From the NCBI GenBank assembly GCA_019649035.1, contig BMAT01005775.1, positions 49,799-75,681 of the forward strand: 25,883 nt of DNA, in the 5' to 3' direction. Below are positions 1 through 9,180 of this stretch, piece after piece. This stretch comes from Elysia marginata (Eukaryota; Mollusca; Gastropoda; Plakobranchidae). Both the position numbers and the translations under genes were made by a program. How positions within the stretch are numbered: position 1 is the first letter of the stretch; every line of letters starts with the position of its first letter. The notes beneath the pieces are model-generated. The model was given only the letters and a program-made list of their open reading frames with translations. It was not told the DNA's origin and did no database searches.

Positions 1-498
1 TCAGTTGTGAAAATGCGCCCAGGTTCACTGCAGTAGTACTTGTAACATACTGACTGAGAGCTAGATAACAAGGAAAAGTTGGGTGGGGGTGGGTAGGTTG
101 TCTTCCTTATATCAAGCATTTCTGTTAAATCCTATCATTGACACGTAAACAGTCACAGAGGTTTAGACCACACCTATAATATGCCTCCTCCAGTAAAATA
201 CATGTAACTCACAAGTGTTTACCTTAATAATTCCACTAGCCTTGCTGAGGTTGCCCAACAGCCGAGTGAATCTTTCTAGAACTTTTCTTTTTCTTAGAAC
301 TCATATTTGCACCTTCTGTCTGCGATTAGCTGTGGATGACCCCATCCGTTTGTAAAATGCGTTCTTATCCCGGAAAGGCCAAATACCCAAGATTGAAAAC
401 AAGCCATAGGCACGTTATTTACTCGTAATCATCTTTAACATTGTCGTAATAAAGGCTGACAGTTAAATTTAACTTAAAAAGTATTCCTGTTGGGTGAT
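1..498. other. AT-rich intergenic sequence, nothing identified
   Basis: I see no open frame of note, no splice-bounded coding segment and no clear repeat in this stretch. It leads into the tandem array that begins near 499. Confidence 0.5.
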
Positions 499-838
499 AA
501 CTGTTTAGCTTTAAGCCAGTGTCGCATGCCGCCAATCTCATGCAGAAGACTACGGGTCGTCTCTAGAATGAATACTTTACACAAATCTGCGCCATGGGAA
601 CGCACCATTTCTAACTGTTAGTCTCAAGCTGGTGTCACATGCCGCCTATCTCGTGCGGAAAATTCCGAGTCGTTTCTAGACTGAATACTTCACAAAAATC
701 TGCGCCATGGGAACGCACCATTCCTAACTGTTTGGTCTTAAGCCTGTGTCACATGACACGTTTCTCGTGCAGAAGACTCTGGGTCGTCTCTGGACTGAAA
801 GCTTCACAAAAATTTGCGCCGTGGACACGCACTATGTA
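499..838. repeat. Three-copy tandem repeat, unit about 113-114 bp
   Basis: Three head-to-tail units start at about 499, 613 and 726, each opening with an AACTGTT(T)-like segment. Each carries the shared blocks GTGTC(A/G)CATG, GTCGT(C/T)TCTAGA-like and CTGCGCCATGGGAACGCAC-like in the same order. The third copy is the most diverged, with GTGGACACGCAC replacing the last block. The short open frames across it (for example 639-839) are by-products of the repeat. It looks like a small satellite-type array. Confidence 0.85.
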
Positions 839-1300
839 AAAGCAAAAACGAATCATTGGTCCAGAGTCGGTCTGAACTCTTCGGTACTGGATAGGCGTAA
901 TATAAAACGACATTTCCTCTTGATCAGCCATCTGCACAGAGTCTCTGATTAAAGACTATGAAGATCATGGAACATTAACTACAGACGTTTCGATTTAGGG
1001 AAATGTGCCGTGGACCCCTCCCCCCTCACACACACACCATAAACACACATAATTTACATGTAATACACTAAGCGCATTTCACGGCACGACTGAGTTTATA
1101 AAATAGTCTGTTAATGTTCTTTTAGATGCATTGATAAAACCCCTCTGAATTCTTTGCAATTTTTGATAAATGATGAAAAGAAATTCAAACTCCTGCTTTT
1201 TGAACAGGAAGTGATAAACGGTATGTATTTAATTTAATTTTTTTTGTGTTGAAGACTACAAGTTTATGTGTATTGTAATACTTAAGCACTATTTTATGAT
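839..1300. other. Intergenic, CA-rich microsatellite only
   Basis: Nothing coding is recognisable. A short CA-rich run (CTCACACACACACC, about 1023-1040) is the only structured sequence. Confidence 0.4.
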
Positions 1301-1372
1301 GCCCATTGGGCAAACAGCTGGCTTTCTAGCAAAGGGTAGAAAGTTCGAATCCTGTCCCACTGGTCTCTTCAT
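1301..1372 (+). repeat. Possible tRNA-derived (SINE-head-like) fragment
   Basis: TGGGCAAACAG (1307-1317) fits the tRNA/Pol III A box except at one position. AGTTCGAATCC (1342-1352) matches the B box at 10 of 11 positions. The spacing is short for an intact tRNA and no proper acceptor stem or anticodon arm can be drawn, so a decayed tRNA or SINE head is likelier than a working tRNA gene. No SINE body was identified downstream. Confidence 0.35.
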
Positions 1373-2567
1373 ATTAATCCTAAGAAAATGGAAAATTTTT
1401 TAACAAAGTTAGAAGGTTGAAAATCAACACATTTTTACAACATAACAGAAAAAAACACAAGTTATTAGCAAACTACAAAAACTGATCAGCTTGGAAACTC
1501 TCAAGAATAATAAAATTAATAGAATTAGAACAGTTTGATAAAACGGAGGTTTTCATCATGCAGAACGACTAAAAAGAAAAGTAGATAAAAAATCACCACT
1601 TAGTCATGGAAATTCAACCAAAATGTTCAGGTTCTTGTTCTTGTCAATAGCTTGCTGTTTGCTGCCACTGGTAGTGGGACAACTTTAAAATTCTTCAATT
1701 TAAAAACCTAGATTACAGTGGGAACTGTTGACTCTGGAATCAAAAGTTAACATTGAGAGTTAAAGGTGCAGAAACTTTTTTGTCCACTGAGGTTTCAAGA
1801 ACGGACAGGAATAAAATATAAAATACAATCATGTATACCATTGTTCCTACTGAACCAAGCTGAGTACATGTACCAGTACTGCTGGGCAGTGACAGTTACA
1901 AGAAATGATGATATACATGTAGTACTACTAGGTAATTCTGTATGCTGTATTGAACTAAAAAAAAACACCTTAAAAAGTGATATGCATCAAAACGATAGTA
2001 AAAAGTTAGCATTGCCTCTTAAATCCTTTACTGAACATGTGATGTAAAGATAAAACCTAAGAGTTTGGCTGTGTTTATGTATATGTTGCAGTTATGAAAA
2101 AACTTTGTATCTGATGTACTCACTGAAACTTCAGTTCCACTACCAGTATGATGATTATCAAACAATGGGCTAGCTACTTTGTTGTGCTTTGTTTGAAAAG
2201 ATAAAAAAAAAAACTCACAATGTGATCCTACAATGAATCTCTTAAGCGTTGTATTGTTTCTTCAATTAAAAAAACACTAGAGACCACAAGTCACATAACT
2301 GTCGTTGTCGTGTATGAATAATAATCTTCTGATCTTTTTGACACCAATCTTTAGGCTACAGAAAGAGAAGAACTATTCTACCATTAGTGTAAACTGGCTA
2401 TAAATTGGATATTTCTTCTGTTAATGCTCTCCTGACACATAAATGAATCCTTGTTTAGCTCAGGTGAGATATACAAAGGGAAAAAATGTTAAAATAGAAA
2501 ACTTGCTGAGTGCTTTCAAACCTACATTGTATATCCTCCTACTTGTAACATTATTTGTCTCAAAATT
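1373..2567. other. AT-rich intergenic or intronic sequence
   Basis: No recognisable gene. An open frame at 1766-2047 shows no known motif and its composition matches the surrounding non-coding DNA. On the minus strand, TTCTTCTCTTTCTGTAG near 2350-2370 is a good splice-acceptor lookalike that could belong to the minus-strand gene candidate to its right. Joined in phase to that exon it gives a stop almost at once. Confidence 0.35.
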
Positions 2568-3149
2568 TTATAGGACTTTGTGCAACAAAGTACTTTTGAA
2601 ATTAATTGACTTTATGATTAAACCATAAACACTTGAGGAGTTTCTAAGCAACACATAAAGTACAGACAAACATGCTTGGTACGTTTTAGAGAAATCATGC
2701 TCACCCAGCAGTTTTCTCCACCTTTTGGTGGTCCTGTATGACCCTGGCAAAGGTGACTTCTGCTGATGTTGTACAGGTTTACCCTTTGAAGAAGAACTGG
2801 TTGGTCTTGGACGCTTCTGCTGCGGCTTGTTTTTGGACACAAAGTGGTTTTTCGCGGAAGACGGTCCTCTTGATTTTCCAGAGTGTGGTCTTTGCCCACT
2901 GCCTCCAGGTTCAGCACTATCTACACTTTCTGTAAAAGCTGAAACTTTTGTTTTTGCTTTTGTTTCCCTGGTTGGGTCATTGGGTCTTCCATAATGTTTA
3001 GAAACATGTGTTTTAGTTTGATTGCCTGCCTTAAATTTTTTTACTTTTGCTCTTTTTGAAGCCGATAGCGGTCTTACTTTTTCTAAAGCAACTTTTGCCT
3101 TTCCTCCTTGTGTTTTCCTTTCCTCTTCCGATTGGCTCTTTTCTGACAT
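2568..3149 (-). CDS. Unidentified basic, low-complexity protein (possible first coding exon)
   Basis: A 193-codon open frame starts MSEKSQSEEERKTQGGKAK. The first ~146 residues are rich in Lys, Arg, Ser, Pro, Gln and Gly and look like a disordered, nucleic-acid-binding type protein; no domain is recognisable. After KRWRKLLG the composition turns hydrophobic and AT-rich, like non-coding sequence. A good donor (G|GTGAGC on the minus strand, exon end at 2705) sits exactly there, so the real coding part may stop at about 2705 and continue further left. On the 5' side an acceptor-like TTTTTCCAG ends at 3246, and an in-frame TAA lies just before the ATG, which supports this start if the exon begins in 5' UTR. 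A second frame is also open for about 165 bp from that acceptor, so the reading is not certain. It is GC-richer than its flanks. Chance ORF remains possible. Confidence 0.4.
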   Translation of the reverse strand: MSEKSQSEEERKTQGGKAKVALEKVRPLSASKRAKVKKFKAGNQTKTHVSKHYGRPNDPTRETKAKTKVSAFTESVDSAEPGGSGQRPHSGKSRGPSSAKNHFVSKNKPQQKRPRPTSSSSKGKPVQHQQKSPLPGSYRTTKRWRKLLGEHDFSKTYQACLSVLYVLLRNSSSVYGLIIKSINFKSTLLHKVL

Positions 3150-3689
3150 TTCTTAGCCTGTACAGTGCATACTAAAAACTTCTCTATCATTAAGTTCAGG
3201 ATGCCACAATCTTCGAGCTGTATGACTTTCAAAATACTTGTGAACCTGGAAAAATTAGGGATAAAATACTGAGCAAATTAGTTTCAGACTTCAAAAAGGT
3301 TTTCATCATACCAGCTTGAATAATTGCTGCTAAAGTTAATGGAAACAAGATATTTAAAATTGAAAAGCAATGTTCCAAGGTTCTTATAACTATAAAGGAA
3401 ACAATCTACTGCTGTTTAAAAACATAAAACACTTGATATGTCTTCAATTTAAAACCAGACACTTCCCAAATATTTTTGATGACACAAGGTAATTAAAGTG
3501 TAATTGACCTTAGGTATTGTTACTATTGTAAGCAAGTAAATAAAAATAACTTTAGTTTAATTAGCTCTCTTTTGGTCCCTTGACAGGAGGAGACCCAAGA
3601 AACTTAAGGTGATTGTGAATGGATTAAAAAAAGACCATAAAAGAAAAGTTAACACCAACAGAAGATGTAAACATTGAATTTGAAAGAGT
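3150..3689. other. Intergenic or 5' flank of the minus-strand ORF
   Basis: It contains the acceptor-like site near 3246 (minus strand) and otherwise AT-rich sequence. I see no supported feature from 3300 to 3689. Confidence 0.35.
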
Positions 3690-4005
3690 AAAAGAGCGTT
3701 CTTTTTTAAAATAGCCCCTAATCAACTAAAATGCTCTAAGCGCTTTACAATGGTTAGCTGACAGGTCATACCAATCAGAGGAGCTGAGCAGCAAAAAAAG
3801 CGCATCACTCAGGCATAATGACAAGATAACCTTTCACTGCCTATAGTCTGGTACACCTTTAACTCATGAGTAAGGAAAATAAATGTGTGTAAATAGCCTT
3901 TTCAAAAACTAAACATAGACCTGCTGAATGCAGGACTCGAAATCCGGATCTCTCTGTCCAAAAGCCGAGTGCCTACCACTAGAGTCCACAGATTACGATG
4001 AAAAC
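3690..4005 (-). repeat. tRNA-derived SINE with LINE-type 3' tail
   Basis: Read on the minus strand, the head has an A-box-like TAGTGGTAGGCACTCGG followed about 30 bp later by a B-box-like ATTTCGAGTCC (roughly 3985 down to 3930). That is the layout of a tRNA-related Pol III promoter. A central body follows, ending in TGTAAAGCGCTTAGAGCATT (3749 down to 3730), then a GGGGCTATTTTAAA stretch and a short A-rich end. The GTAAAGCGCTT...GCTAT tail is the kind SINEs borrow from CR1/L2/RTE-type LINEs. At about 315 bp it is SINE-sized. Stem mismatches show it is old. Exact ends and target-site duplications were not resolved. Confidence 0.7.
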
Positions 4006-4632
4006 ACCTGTTATAGACAAGTGCTCAAGCTTTAATCCAAGGGCGAATTAGAAGGGGAGTGGTGTTAAACATTGCGGAGGATTACACTCAAAGGGTTTGT
4101 GACACATGCAAACACCTCATCATGTACTACTGTACTTGAGAGAGGCACGAAATCCAGGCAAAAAATCAAACATGGTATTTGATCATCTCATTTATAGAGG
4201 GGAGAAGGTGTGATTATGGACTGTGCGGACAGTGAACTCTGGAGGCAAACCCCGACCCTCATCAAGAGACTTTTAAATCATAAACTATTTAATAATGATT
4301 TCTAACTGTTATTTATTTTTGTAACTGTTTCAAGACATATTTAACTTATATAATCTGAAACACATAACTTACTGTAGCGAAAATGACCTAAGCAAATAAA
4401 TAGAAGAGTATATTTCTTTTGGCATAAGGAAAATGTCATGGGCGAAGGGGTGTGTATTTTTATTTAAAATACTTGAATGATCATTTAATGAAAATTATAG
4501 ATGGCTTAAATAAATGTGTGTCACTACGTTGTGTGAAGTCCCTGTTCAATGCAGAAAAACTTCAAAAAGACGTTGTTTTGTGATTACCCTACATCGCACA
4601 TGAATTTTCAACTGTGTTTCAGAACTCTGTGT
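4006..4632. other. AT-rich intergenic sequence, nothing identified
   Basis: No coding or repeat signal that I can support. Confidence 0.4.
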
Positions 4633-4764
4633 GAAAGAGAATGCAAGCTTGTGTATTTGAAAGTTTTGTTCATGTACGAAAGAGAATGCAACCTTGTGTA
4701 TTTGAAAGTTTTGTTCATGTACAAAAGAGAATGCAAATTTGTGTATTTGAAAGTTTTGTTCATA
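4633..4764. repeat. 45-bp minisatellite, three copies
   Basis: Units begin at 4633, 4678 and 4723, each (G/A)AAAGAGAATGCAA followed by a short variable dinucleotide and then TTGTGTATTTGAAAG and TTTTGTTCAT. Copies differ at only a few positions. Because 45 is a multiple of three and the unit lacks stops in several frames, four open frames of 69-88 codons overlap here on both strands, all built from 15-residue repeats. That is a by-product of the repeat, not evidence of a gene. Confidence 0.9.
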
Positions 4765-5184
4765 AGACAAATGAAGCAGAGAGTGACTTGTGGGTCAAAG
4801 GGTTGATAGCGCCGCAAGAACAAGCTCATTTCCCAGTTGTATTTAGCTAGAAAATATTGATAAATCTTTACCAATCTTAAAAGGGGCTGAAGATTTTTAC
4901 AGTAATGTATATAATTATAGTCCTACCCCACAGATAACCCTGGGACCCTAATTTCATTTATAATTACAGGTGACTACAGGAAATGTACTGGATTTAGACT
5001 CCTAACGCAAATTTCTCTTGATAATAAAAACAAAATGTGCACGTTTAATGGTTGTACAAGGAATGCAGTGATGAAATAGGCAACATAAAGATATAGAAAA
5101 TAAGCAAAGACAACTGCTGATTACATAACAAACAAAGACCTTTTTATCAATGTTAATAATTTGGCTTCAGCACCCCTCCTGAGT
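4765..5184. other. AT-rich intergenic sequence, nothing identified
   Basis: No supported feature. Confidence 0.35.
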
Positions 5185-5385
5185 CAGACACTTCCGAAGT
5201 TCTGTAGAAATTAAAGCAGGGCATATACATGCCAATCAGCCATTATTGAAGAGTTTTTTAAATTATTTTGTTATCTCCTCCTCTCCCCCTTATAAGACAG
5301 ACCACTGCTTGATTTCTGTACAAACTACAAATTAAAATAGAGCATATACATATACCAATGTCAACCAGCTATTCCACTTGTTCAT
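5185..5385. repeat. Two diverged direct copies, offset about 121 bp
   Basis: CAGACACTTCC...TTCTGTAGAAATTAAA...GCATATACAT...CAATCAGCCATT (from about 5186) recurs as CAGACCACTGC...TTCTGTACAAACTACAAATTAAAA...GCATATACAT...TCAACCAGCTATT (from about 5298). The GCATATACAT anchors lie at 5221 and 5342. Similarity is patchy, so this is an old duplication. Confidence 0.5.
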
Positions 5386-6860
5386 TGTTAAAGAACATGA
5401 CATGTCACTAACAGCAATAAAAAAGACAGAATGCAACAGAAAAAACTGAAAATAGTTATAACAAGATGCTTGATTCAATTTGTTTTTATGAATTGGAAAA
5501 CTCCAAAGAAAAGCTACAGCCTACAGGACACTTTTAATTGAGGGCTTGAACTTGTATGATACTTTTAAGAGAGCAAGCATTGCTGCATCTAACAACAGAG
5601 GGGGTCATAATAAACAGAGGTCAACAAACACACAGAGTCAACCACCATGTTGGTATCATGGTATGTGACAACATAGTTATTTGGTTTAAAGTTCTCTTTT
5701 TGTTTTATCTGCCGAAGTCAGTCTAAGTACAGTATCTGCCATAACGGCATAAGGTTTTCACTGTAGATACTGCATTTTCATTGCCCCTGGCAGTTGTATG
5801 GACTAAATATTTGAACAACCTGATTGCCGTTACAAATAAGCTAACATCTAAAACGAGACATCAATTTAGAAAATACCAAAATGTAAATTTAAACCAGCTC
5901 TTCACTATTTTTTATGTAATTTGAAGCCGATTCAAACCCACGGTGCAGAAATTTAGGGAATGGAGGGATATGATATTATTGAAGAAGCACATATTTGATT
6001 CTGAAAAACAGATGTAGGCAAAGGAACAGGAACTAGATAGTCCTAAAAATTGTGGTAGCTATCACTTGTTTGTAAGGTTATCAATGTAAAGCAATCAAAT
6101 TCTGGGCCAGGCTGCTAGTTCTAGAAAATAGTAAGTACACTGAGAAAACATCTTCTGTAGGGTACACACATTAAAATTGACGGTCTAATTGGGCATCGCT
6201 GATGCGTAAACTGTTTTGCTCATTAAATTTTGGTATAGTATTGATGTCCCAAAGTGAACACTTCTTTGAGTGAAATCAAGGATATATATTGAAATGAAGC
6301 ACTCAGGAATTGAACTAAAAAAAAAAAAGAAAAGAAAAAAATTAGCCCTCTGTACTTTCTATGTGAGATTACCATTCTCAACCATTTGCTGCACTGTATG
6401 ATACCTTCATAACAAATGGAGACTTTTTTAAGCAGCAGAAGCTTACGTTTAAAAAAAAAATGTGAATATGAAAATCGTTTTTGAATGTTTTGCATATGAA
6501 AGGATAAGAGAACCGTTTAAAGGATAAAAGAACAGCTTACAAAATCAAATTGTTAAGGCACAAAATCTGTGTAACAAGTTGTCTATGCTCCTTAATTCTT
6601 CTAATAAATTGGTTATATGTAATTACAGCCATCTTTTTTAGCGAAAGAGGCCAAGCCTATGAAATAAAAGTGAGACATCCTAACTGGGCATGCACATACG
6701 CTACATATAATTATAAACTAGTGTTTTTGGTAGAACCATGGAACAAAAAGCGTAATGAAAGCAATTTTACTGGTTGGAAGCCCTTATGCATTTACTGTTC
6801 AGATTTATAGCGTACAATCCTAATTAATGTAAAAAGTACAGAATAATGGGCACCCTTGAA
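5386..6860. other. AT-rich intergenic sequence
   Basis: No gene recognised. Open frames at 6223-6495 (minus) and 6550-6810 (plus) have no motif that I can match and lie in AT-rich DNA. A short direct repeat, AAGGATAA(G/A)AGAAC, occurs twice near 6500-6535. Confidence 0.35.
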
Positions 6861-6864
6861 AACC

Positions 6865-7600
6865 TTGGCTATAATGCAAAGTCAGATTACACCAATTGAT
6901 TCTCAAACTATTGCTTTGGTTACCAGCTAAAAGAACACTGAATAGAAGATCCTTTGTTATGTTTATAAATTGAATATAAGGCGCAGCGCCAATCTATCTA
7001 CAAGAATTAATTAGCCTATACCAGCCCAACAGAGATCCAAGGTCATTTAAAAACATGCTTTTAAATTTACCAAACTTTTAGTGAAAAATGTTTCCAAAAC
7101 TATGTTTCAGCTCTTTGGAACAAGCTATCTCTGAGAACAAAGTCATCAAAGTTTTTACAATCTTTCAAGAAAAGTCTAAAAACTAAGCTTTTTAATGATT
7201 ACTTTCACAAACCTTCTTTACACTTTTCATTAGTTTTAAACTATTACATTGCTTTGCTTTTTGTAACTACCGATTGTTATGCATGATTTTCTAAGTCGCA
7301 AAATGTTACTCTTTTAGTTTTTAGTTGCCTACAGTTGTTTTAATTTTATATGATAGGTTCTCAAAGTTTTTTTATAGCATTTCTGTAACTTTAATATAAA
7401 TTGGGTTTTTCTGTTTTATTCACAAATGCTTTTATTTTCATATGTACACGGTCTACTTATGATAGGTTCTCAAGTTTTTTACCTAAGCATTTCTAAAAAT
7501 TTAATATTGTGTTTTTCTGTTACTTGAATGTACATGTGTTGTCTTAGCATAAATATTTTTATGTAAAGCAATGATGAGCATTCTTTTTATATATATCTGG
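6865..7600 (+). mobile_element. 5'-truncated CR1/L2-type LINE, 3' end of reverse transcriptase ORF plus 3' UTR
   Basis: In three closely spaced frames the + strand spells the C-terminal signature of Jockey/CR1/L2-group LINE proteins. In order: LILKLLLWLPAKRTLNRR (about 6900-6950), ILCYVYKLNI (about 6945-6975), APIYLQELISLYQPNRDPRS (about 6986-7045), and ALWNKLSLRTKSSKFLQSFK then KSLKTKLFN (about 7109-7197). These correspond to the family pattern LHWLP, YK.L.GLAPxYL.EL..Y.PSR.LRS, and LWNSLP...S...FK..LKT.LF. At least three frame breaks and an internal stop (TAG 7079-7081) show it is dead. The 3' UTR runs to a TGTAAAGC...GAGCATT tail at 7562-7582. Catalytic reverse transcriptase and endonuclease parts are absent. 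Confidence 0.85.
7349..7530 (+). repeat. Duplicated segment inside the LINE 3' UTR
   Basis: TATGATAGGTTCTCAA followed by a T run, AGCATTTCT and GTTTTTCTGTT appears from 7349 and again from 7458, an offset of 109 bp. Tandem duplications of this kind are common in LINE 3' UTRs; here it may be a feature of the family or private to this copy. Confidence 0.6.
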
Positions 7601-7638
7601 CCCTAGTGTCTACATGAATTCATTGTTAGTAATAATTA

Positions 7639-8457
7639 CAGTAGTATCTGGTTAAACGCACGTCAGATAATTGCACGCTACGGTTTTCAAACTAACGCCT
7701 AATCGCTATGACCAATTTTTTCTATATGATTAGTATACCCTTAACACACGAAACATCGTCTAAACGCACGGTATGAATTATGAAATCGGTAAAAATTAAT
7801 GGATCAGGCAACCACTGAGATGTGCAGAAAAAGCCAGAATCACTCAGCAGGGATTCTTATCTTCCTTTGTTGTCACCACTGCAATGCTATACTTGCACGT
7901 TTTGGGTTGGGAAGGCTTCTAAAGGGCAGGGGCTTGAATAGAGAAGCATGGAGGGTAAAACTAAAAGGTGGACAAAGGCCTGTTGCACGGGGATGGTTTA
8001 TGTAGACCTTAGAGCACAACAAGCAATATGATCATTATGCAACGTGACTTCACACATACCGCACTGAGTGACAGGTAACCGTAACGTAAACGGTTGTAGG
8101 CTAGCTAGCTCTTGTAGCATTCAGCTCGACCACGCCTCCCCCTCCCTGTTTGTTCTCCCACCCCCCCTTTTGTCAACAAATGATTGGATGGTTGCAATGC
8201 GATATAAATTGCTAAGCCAAATCAGCTCACATACAGGTTACACTAGGTTACAAGACAAACAAGTCTTGGTGTTCTTGTCTATACCTTGTCAATTTGGGTG
8301 GTCCAGGGAAACTATGTGGCTTTTATTCTCTCGTTTTAATGTAAAGGGAAGTAACTAGATTTAGTAATTTTTACTAATTTCTATAAAAATACATGCATCT
8401 CCTGAACGCACGCTTTTTGAGCCTCCCAAGTGCCGTGCGTTTAACCGGATACTACTG
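7639..8457. mobile_element. Non-autonomous pogo/Tigger-like DNA transposon (819 bp)
   Basis: The element has 24-bp terminal inverted repeats at 7639-7662 and 8434-8457. Both begin CAGTAGTATC at the outer edge and match at 23 of 24 positions (T versus C at position 11). It is flanked by TA on both sides (7637-7638 and 8458-8459), the target duplication of the Tc1/mariner-pogo superfamily. CAGT ends with a GGTTAAACG-type inner part are typical of pogo/Tigger termini. GCACG motifs recur close to both ends (7657, 7674, 7764, 8407 and inverted at 8434) and could be transposase-binding sites. The interior encodes no transposase that I recognise; the 68- and 96-codon open frames inside lack DDE-type motifs. 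The near-identical ends suggest moderately recent insertion. Confidence 0.85.
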
Positions 8458-8459
8458 TA

Positions 8460-8829
8460 TTACAGTATTATTATTGATCGGATCAAGTTTTACATGCTAT
8501 CTAAGTTTCTCATGATAAAGAACTACTAAAAAAATCTGATACTAGATAAACTTAGCTAGAAATGCAATTCATGGACATCATAATGACAACATGGAGTTGG
8601 AGGCGGTTTTACCCTGTACAACTAGATCTACATTGTAATAAGTAATTGCTAAACAAGATATAGAAATATTAAATCTATATGCTTGAGTTAAATTTAACTG
8701 TCCTAAATTCAAAGCAAGGCAAATGTTGCGATTTAGACCAAGTGCCGAGATGCAGTCCTGCATAAACCCCTGATGTTACACAACACATGCATGCAGGTGA
8801 CATCCAGTTCAGTAGCATGGGTTCATAAC
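8460..8829. other. AT-rich intergenic sequence
   Basis: No gene seen. It carries an ACTAGATCTACATTGTAAT segment resembling the TAGATC-type motifs repeated elsewhere in the window. Confidence 0.35.
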
Positions 8830-9180
8830 TGCATTCCATAACACTCCCCCCCTCTTCTATCTGATAATGCTAAAAGTGATACAGTGATATGCAGGGTAGA
8901 GGCTGCAGACCTCCATTGATCCAGCGTCCCCTACCAACTGGCAACAGACAGAGTCTCCCCCAGCTTGTCTAGCCCACCTGGCATTTACAAGAGCAGCGAG
9001 ACACTTCTATCCAACGCAAACAGCCAGCAGGATCTCCCCCAGCCAGGTCAATCTACCCAGCTGCACTACAGCCCTGGGTATACATTCTCACTAGCACAGT
9101 AACTGAGTGACAGTTATCTGGGCGAGACAATAAAAGCCATTGCTGGTTCCAGTTTCTTCAGGGCTAGGAGCCCTGATGCG
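8830..9180. repeat. GC-richer block with two diverged ~79-bp copies and a terminal hairpin
   Basis: Two similar segments are centred on CTCCCCCAG at 8955 and 9034 (CAGACAGAGTCTCCCCCAGC versus CAGCCAGCAGGATCTCCCCC). The block ends with a perfect 8-bp stem, TCAGGGCT/AGCCCTGA with an AGG loop, at 9158-9176. Base composition is clearly GC-richer than both flanks. It may be an unrecognised dispersed repeat; no coding frame is supported. Confidence 0.4.

Noticed and set aside
1301-1372. Functional tRNA gene
   Set aside because: A- and B-box-like motifs are present but spacing is short and no cloverleaf can be drawn.
3925-4000. Functional tRNA gene on the minus strand
   Set aside because: The anticodon stem has a mismatch and an eight-base loop, no acceptor stem closes, and the sequence continues into a SINE body and tail.
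4546-4874. Four overlapping 69-88 codon frames on both strands
   Set aside because: All are explained by a 45-bp repeat that preserves frame; there is no independent coding sign.
7799-8358. Transposase remnants inside the pogo-like element
   Set aside because: The 68- and 96-codon frames show no helix-turn-helix or DDE-type motif.
9158-9176. Histone-type 3' stem-loop
   Set aside because: The stem is 8 bp with a 3-base loop and lacks the conserved six-base stem, four-base loop and flanks; no histone gene is nearby.
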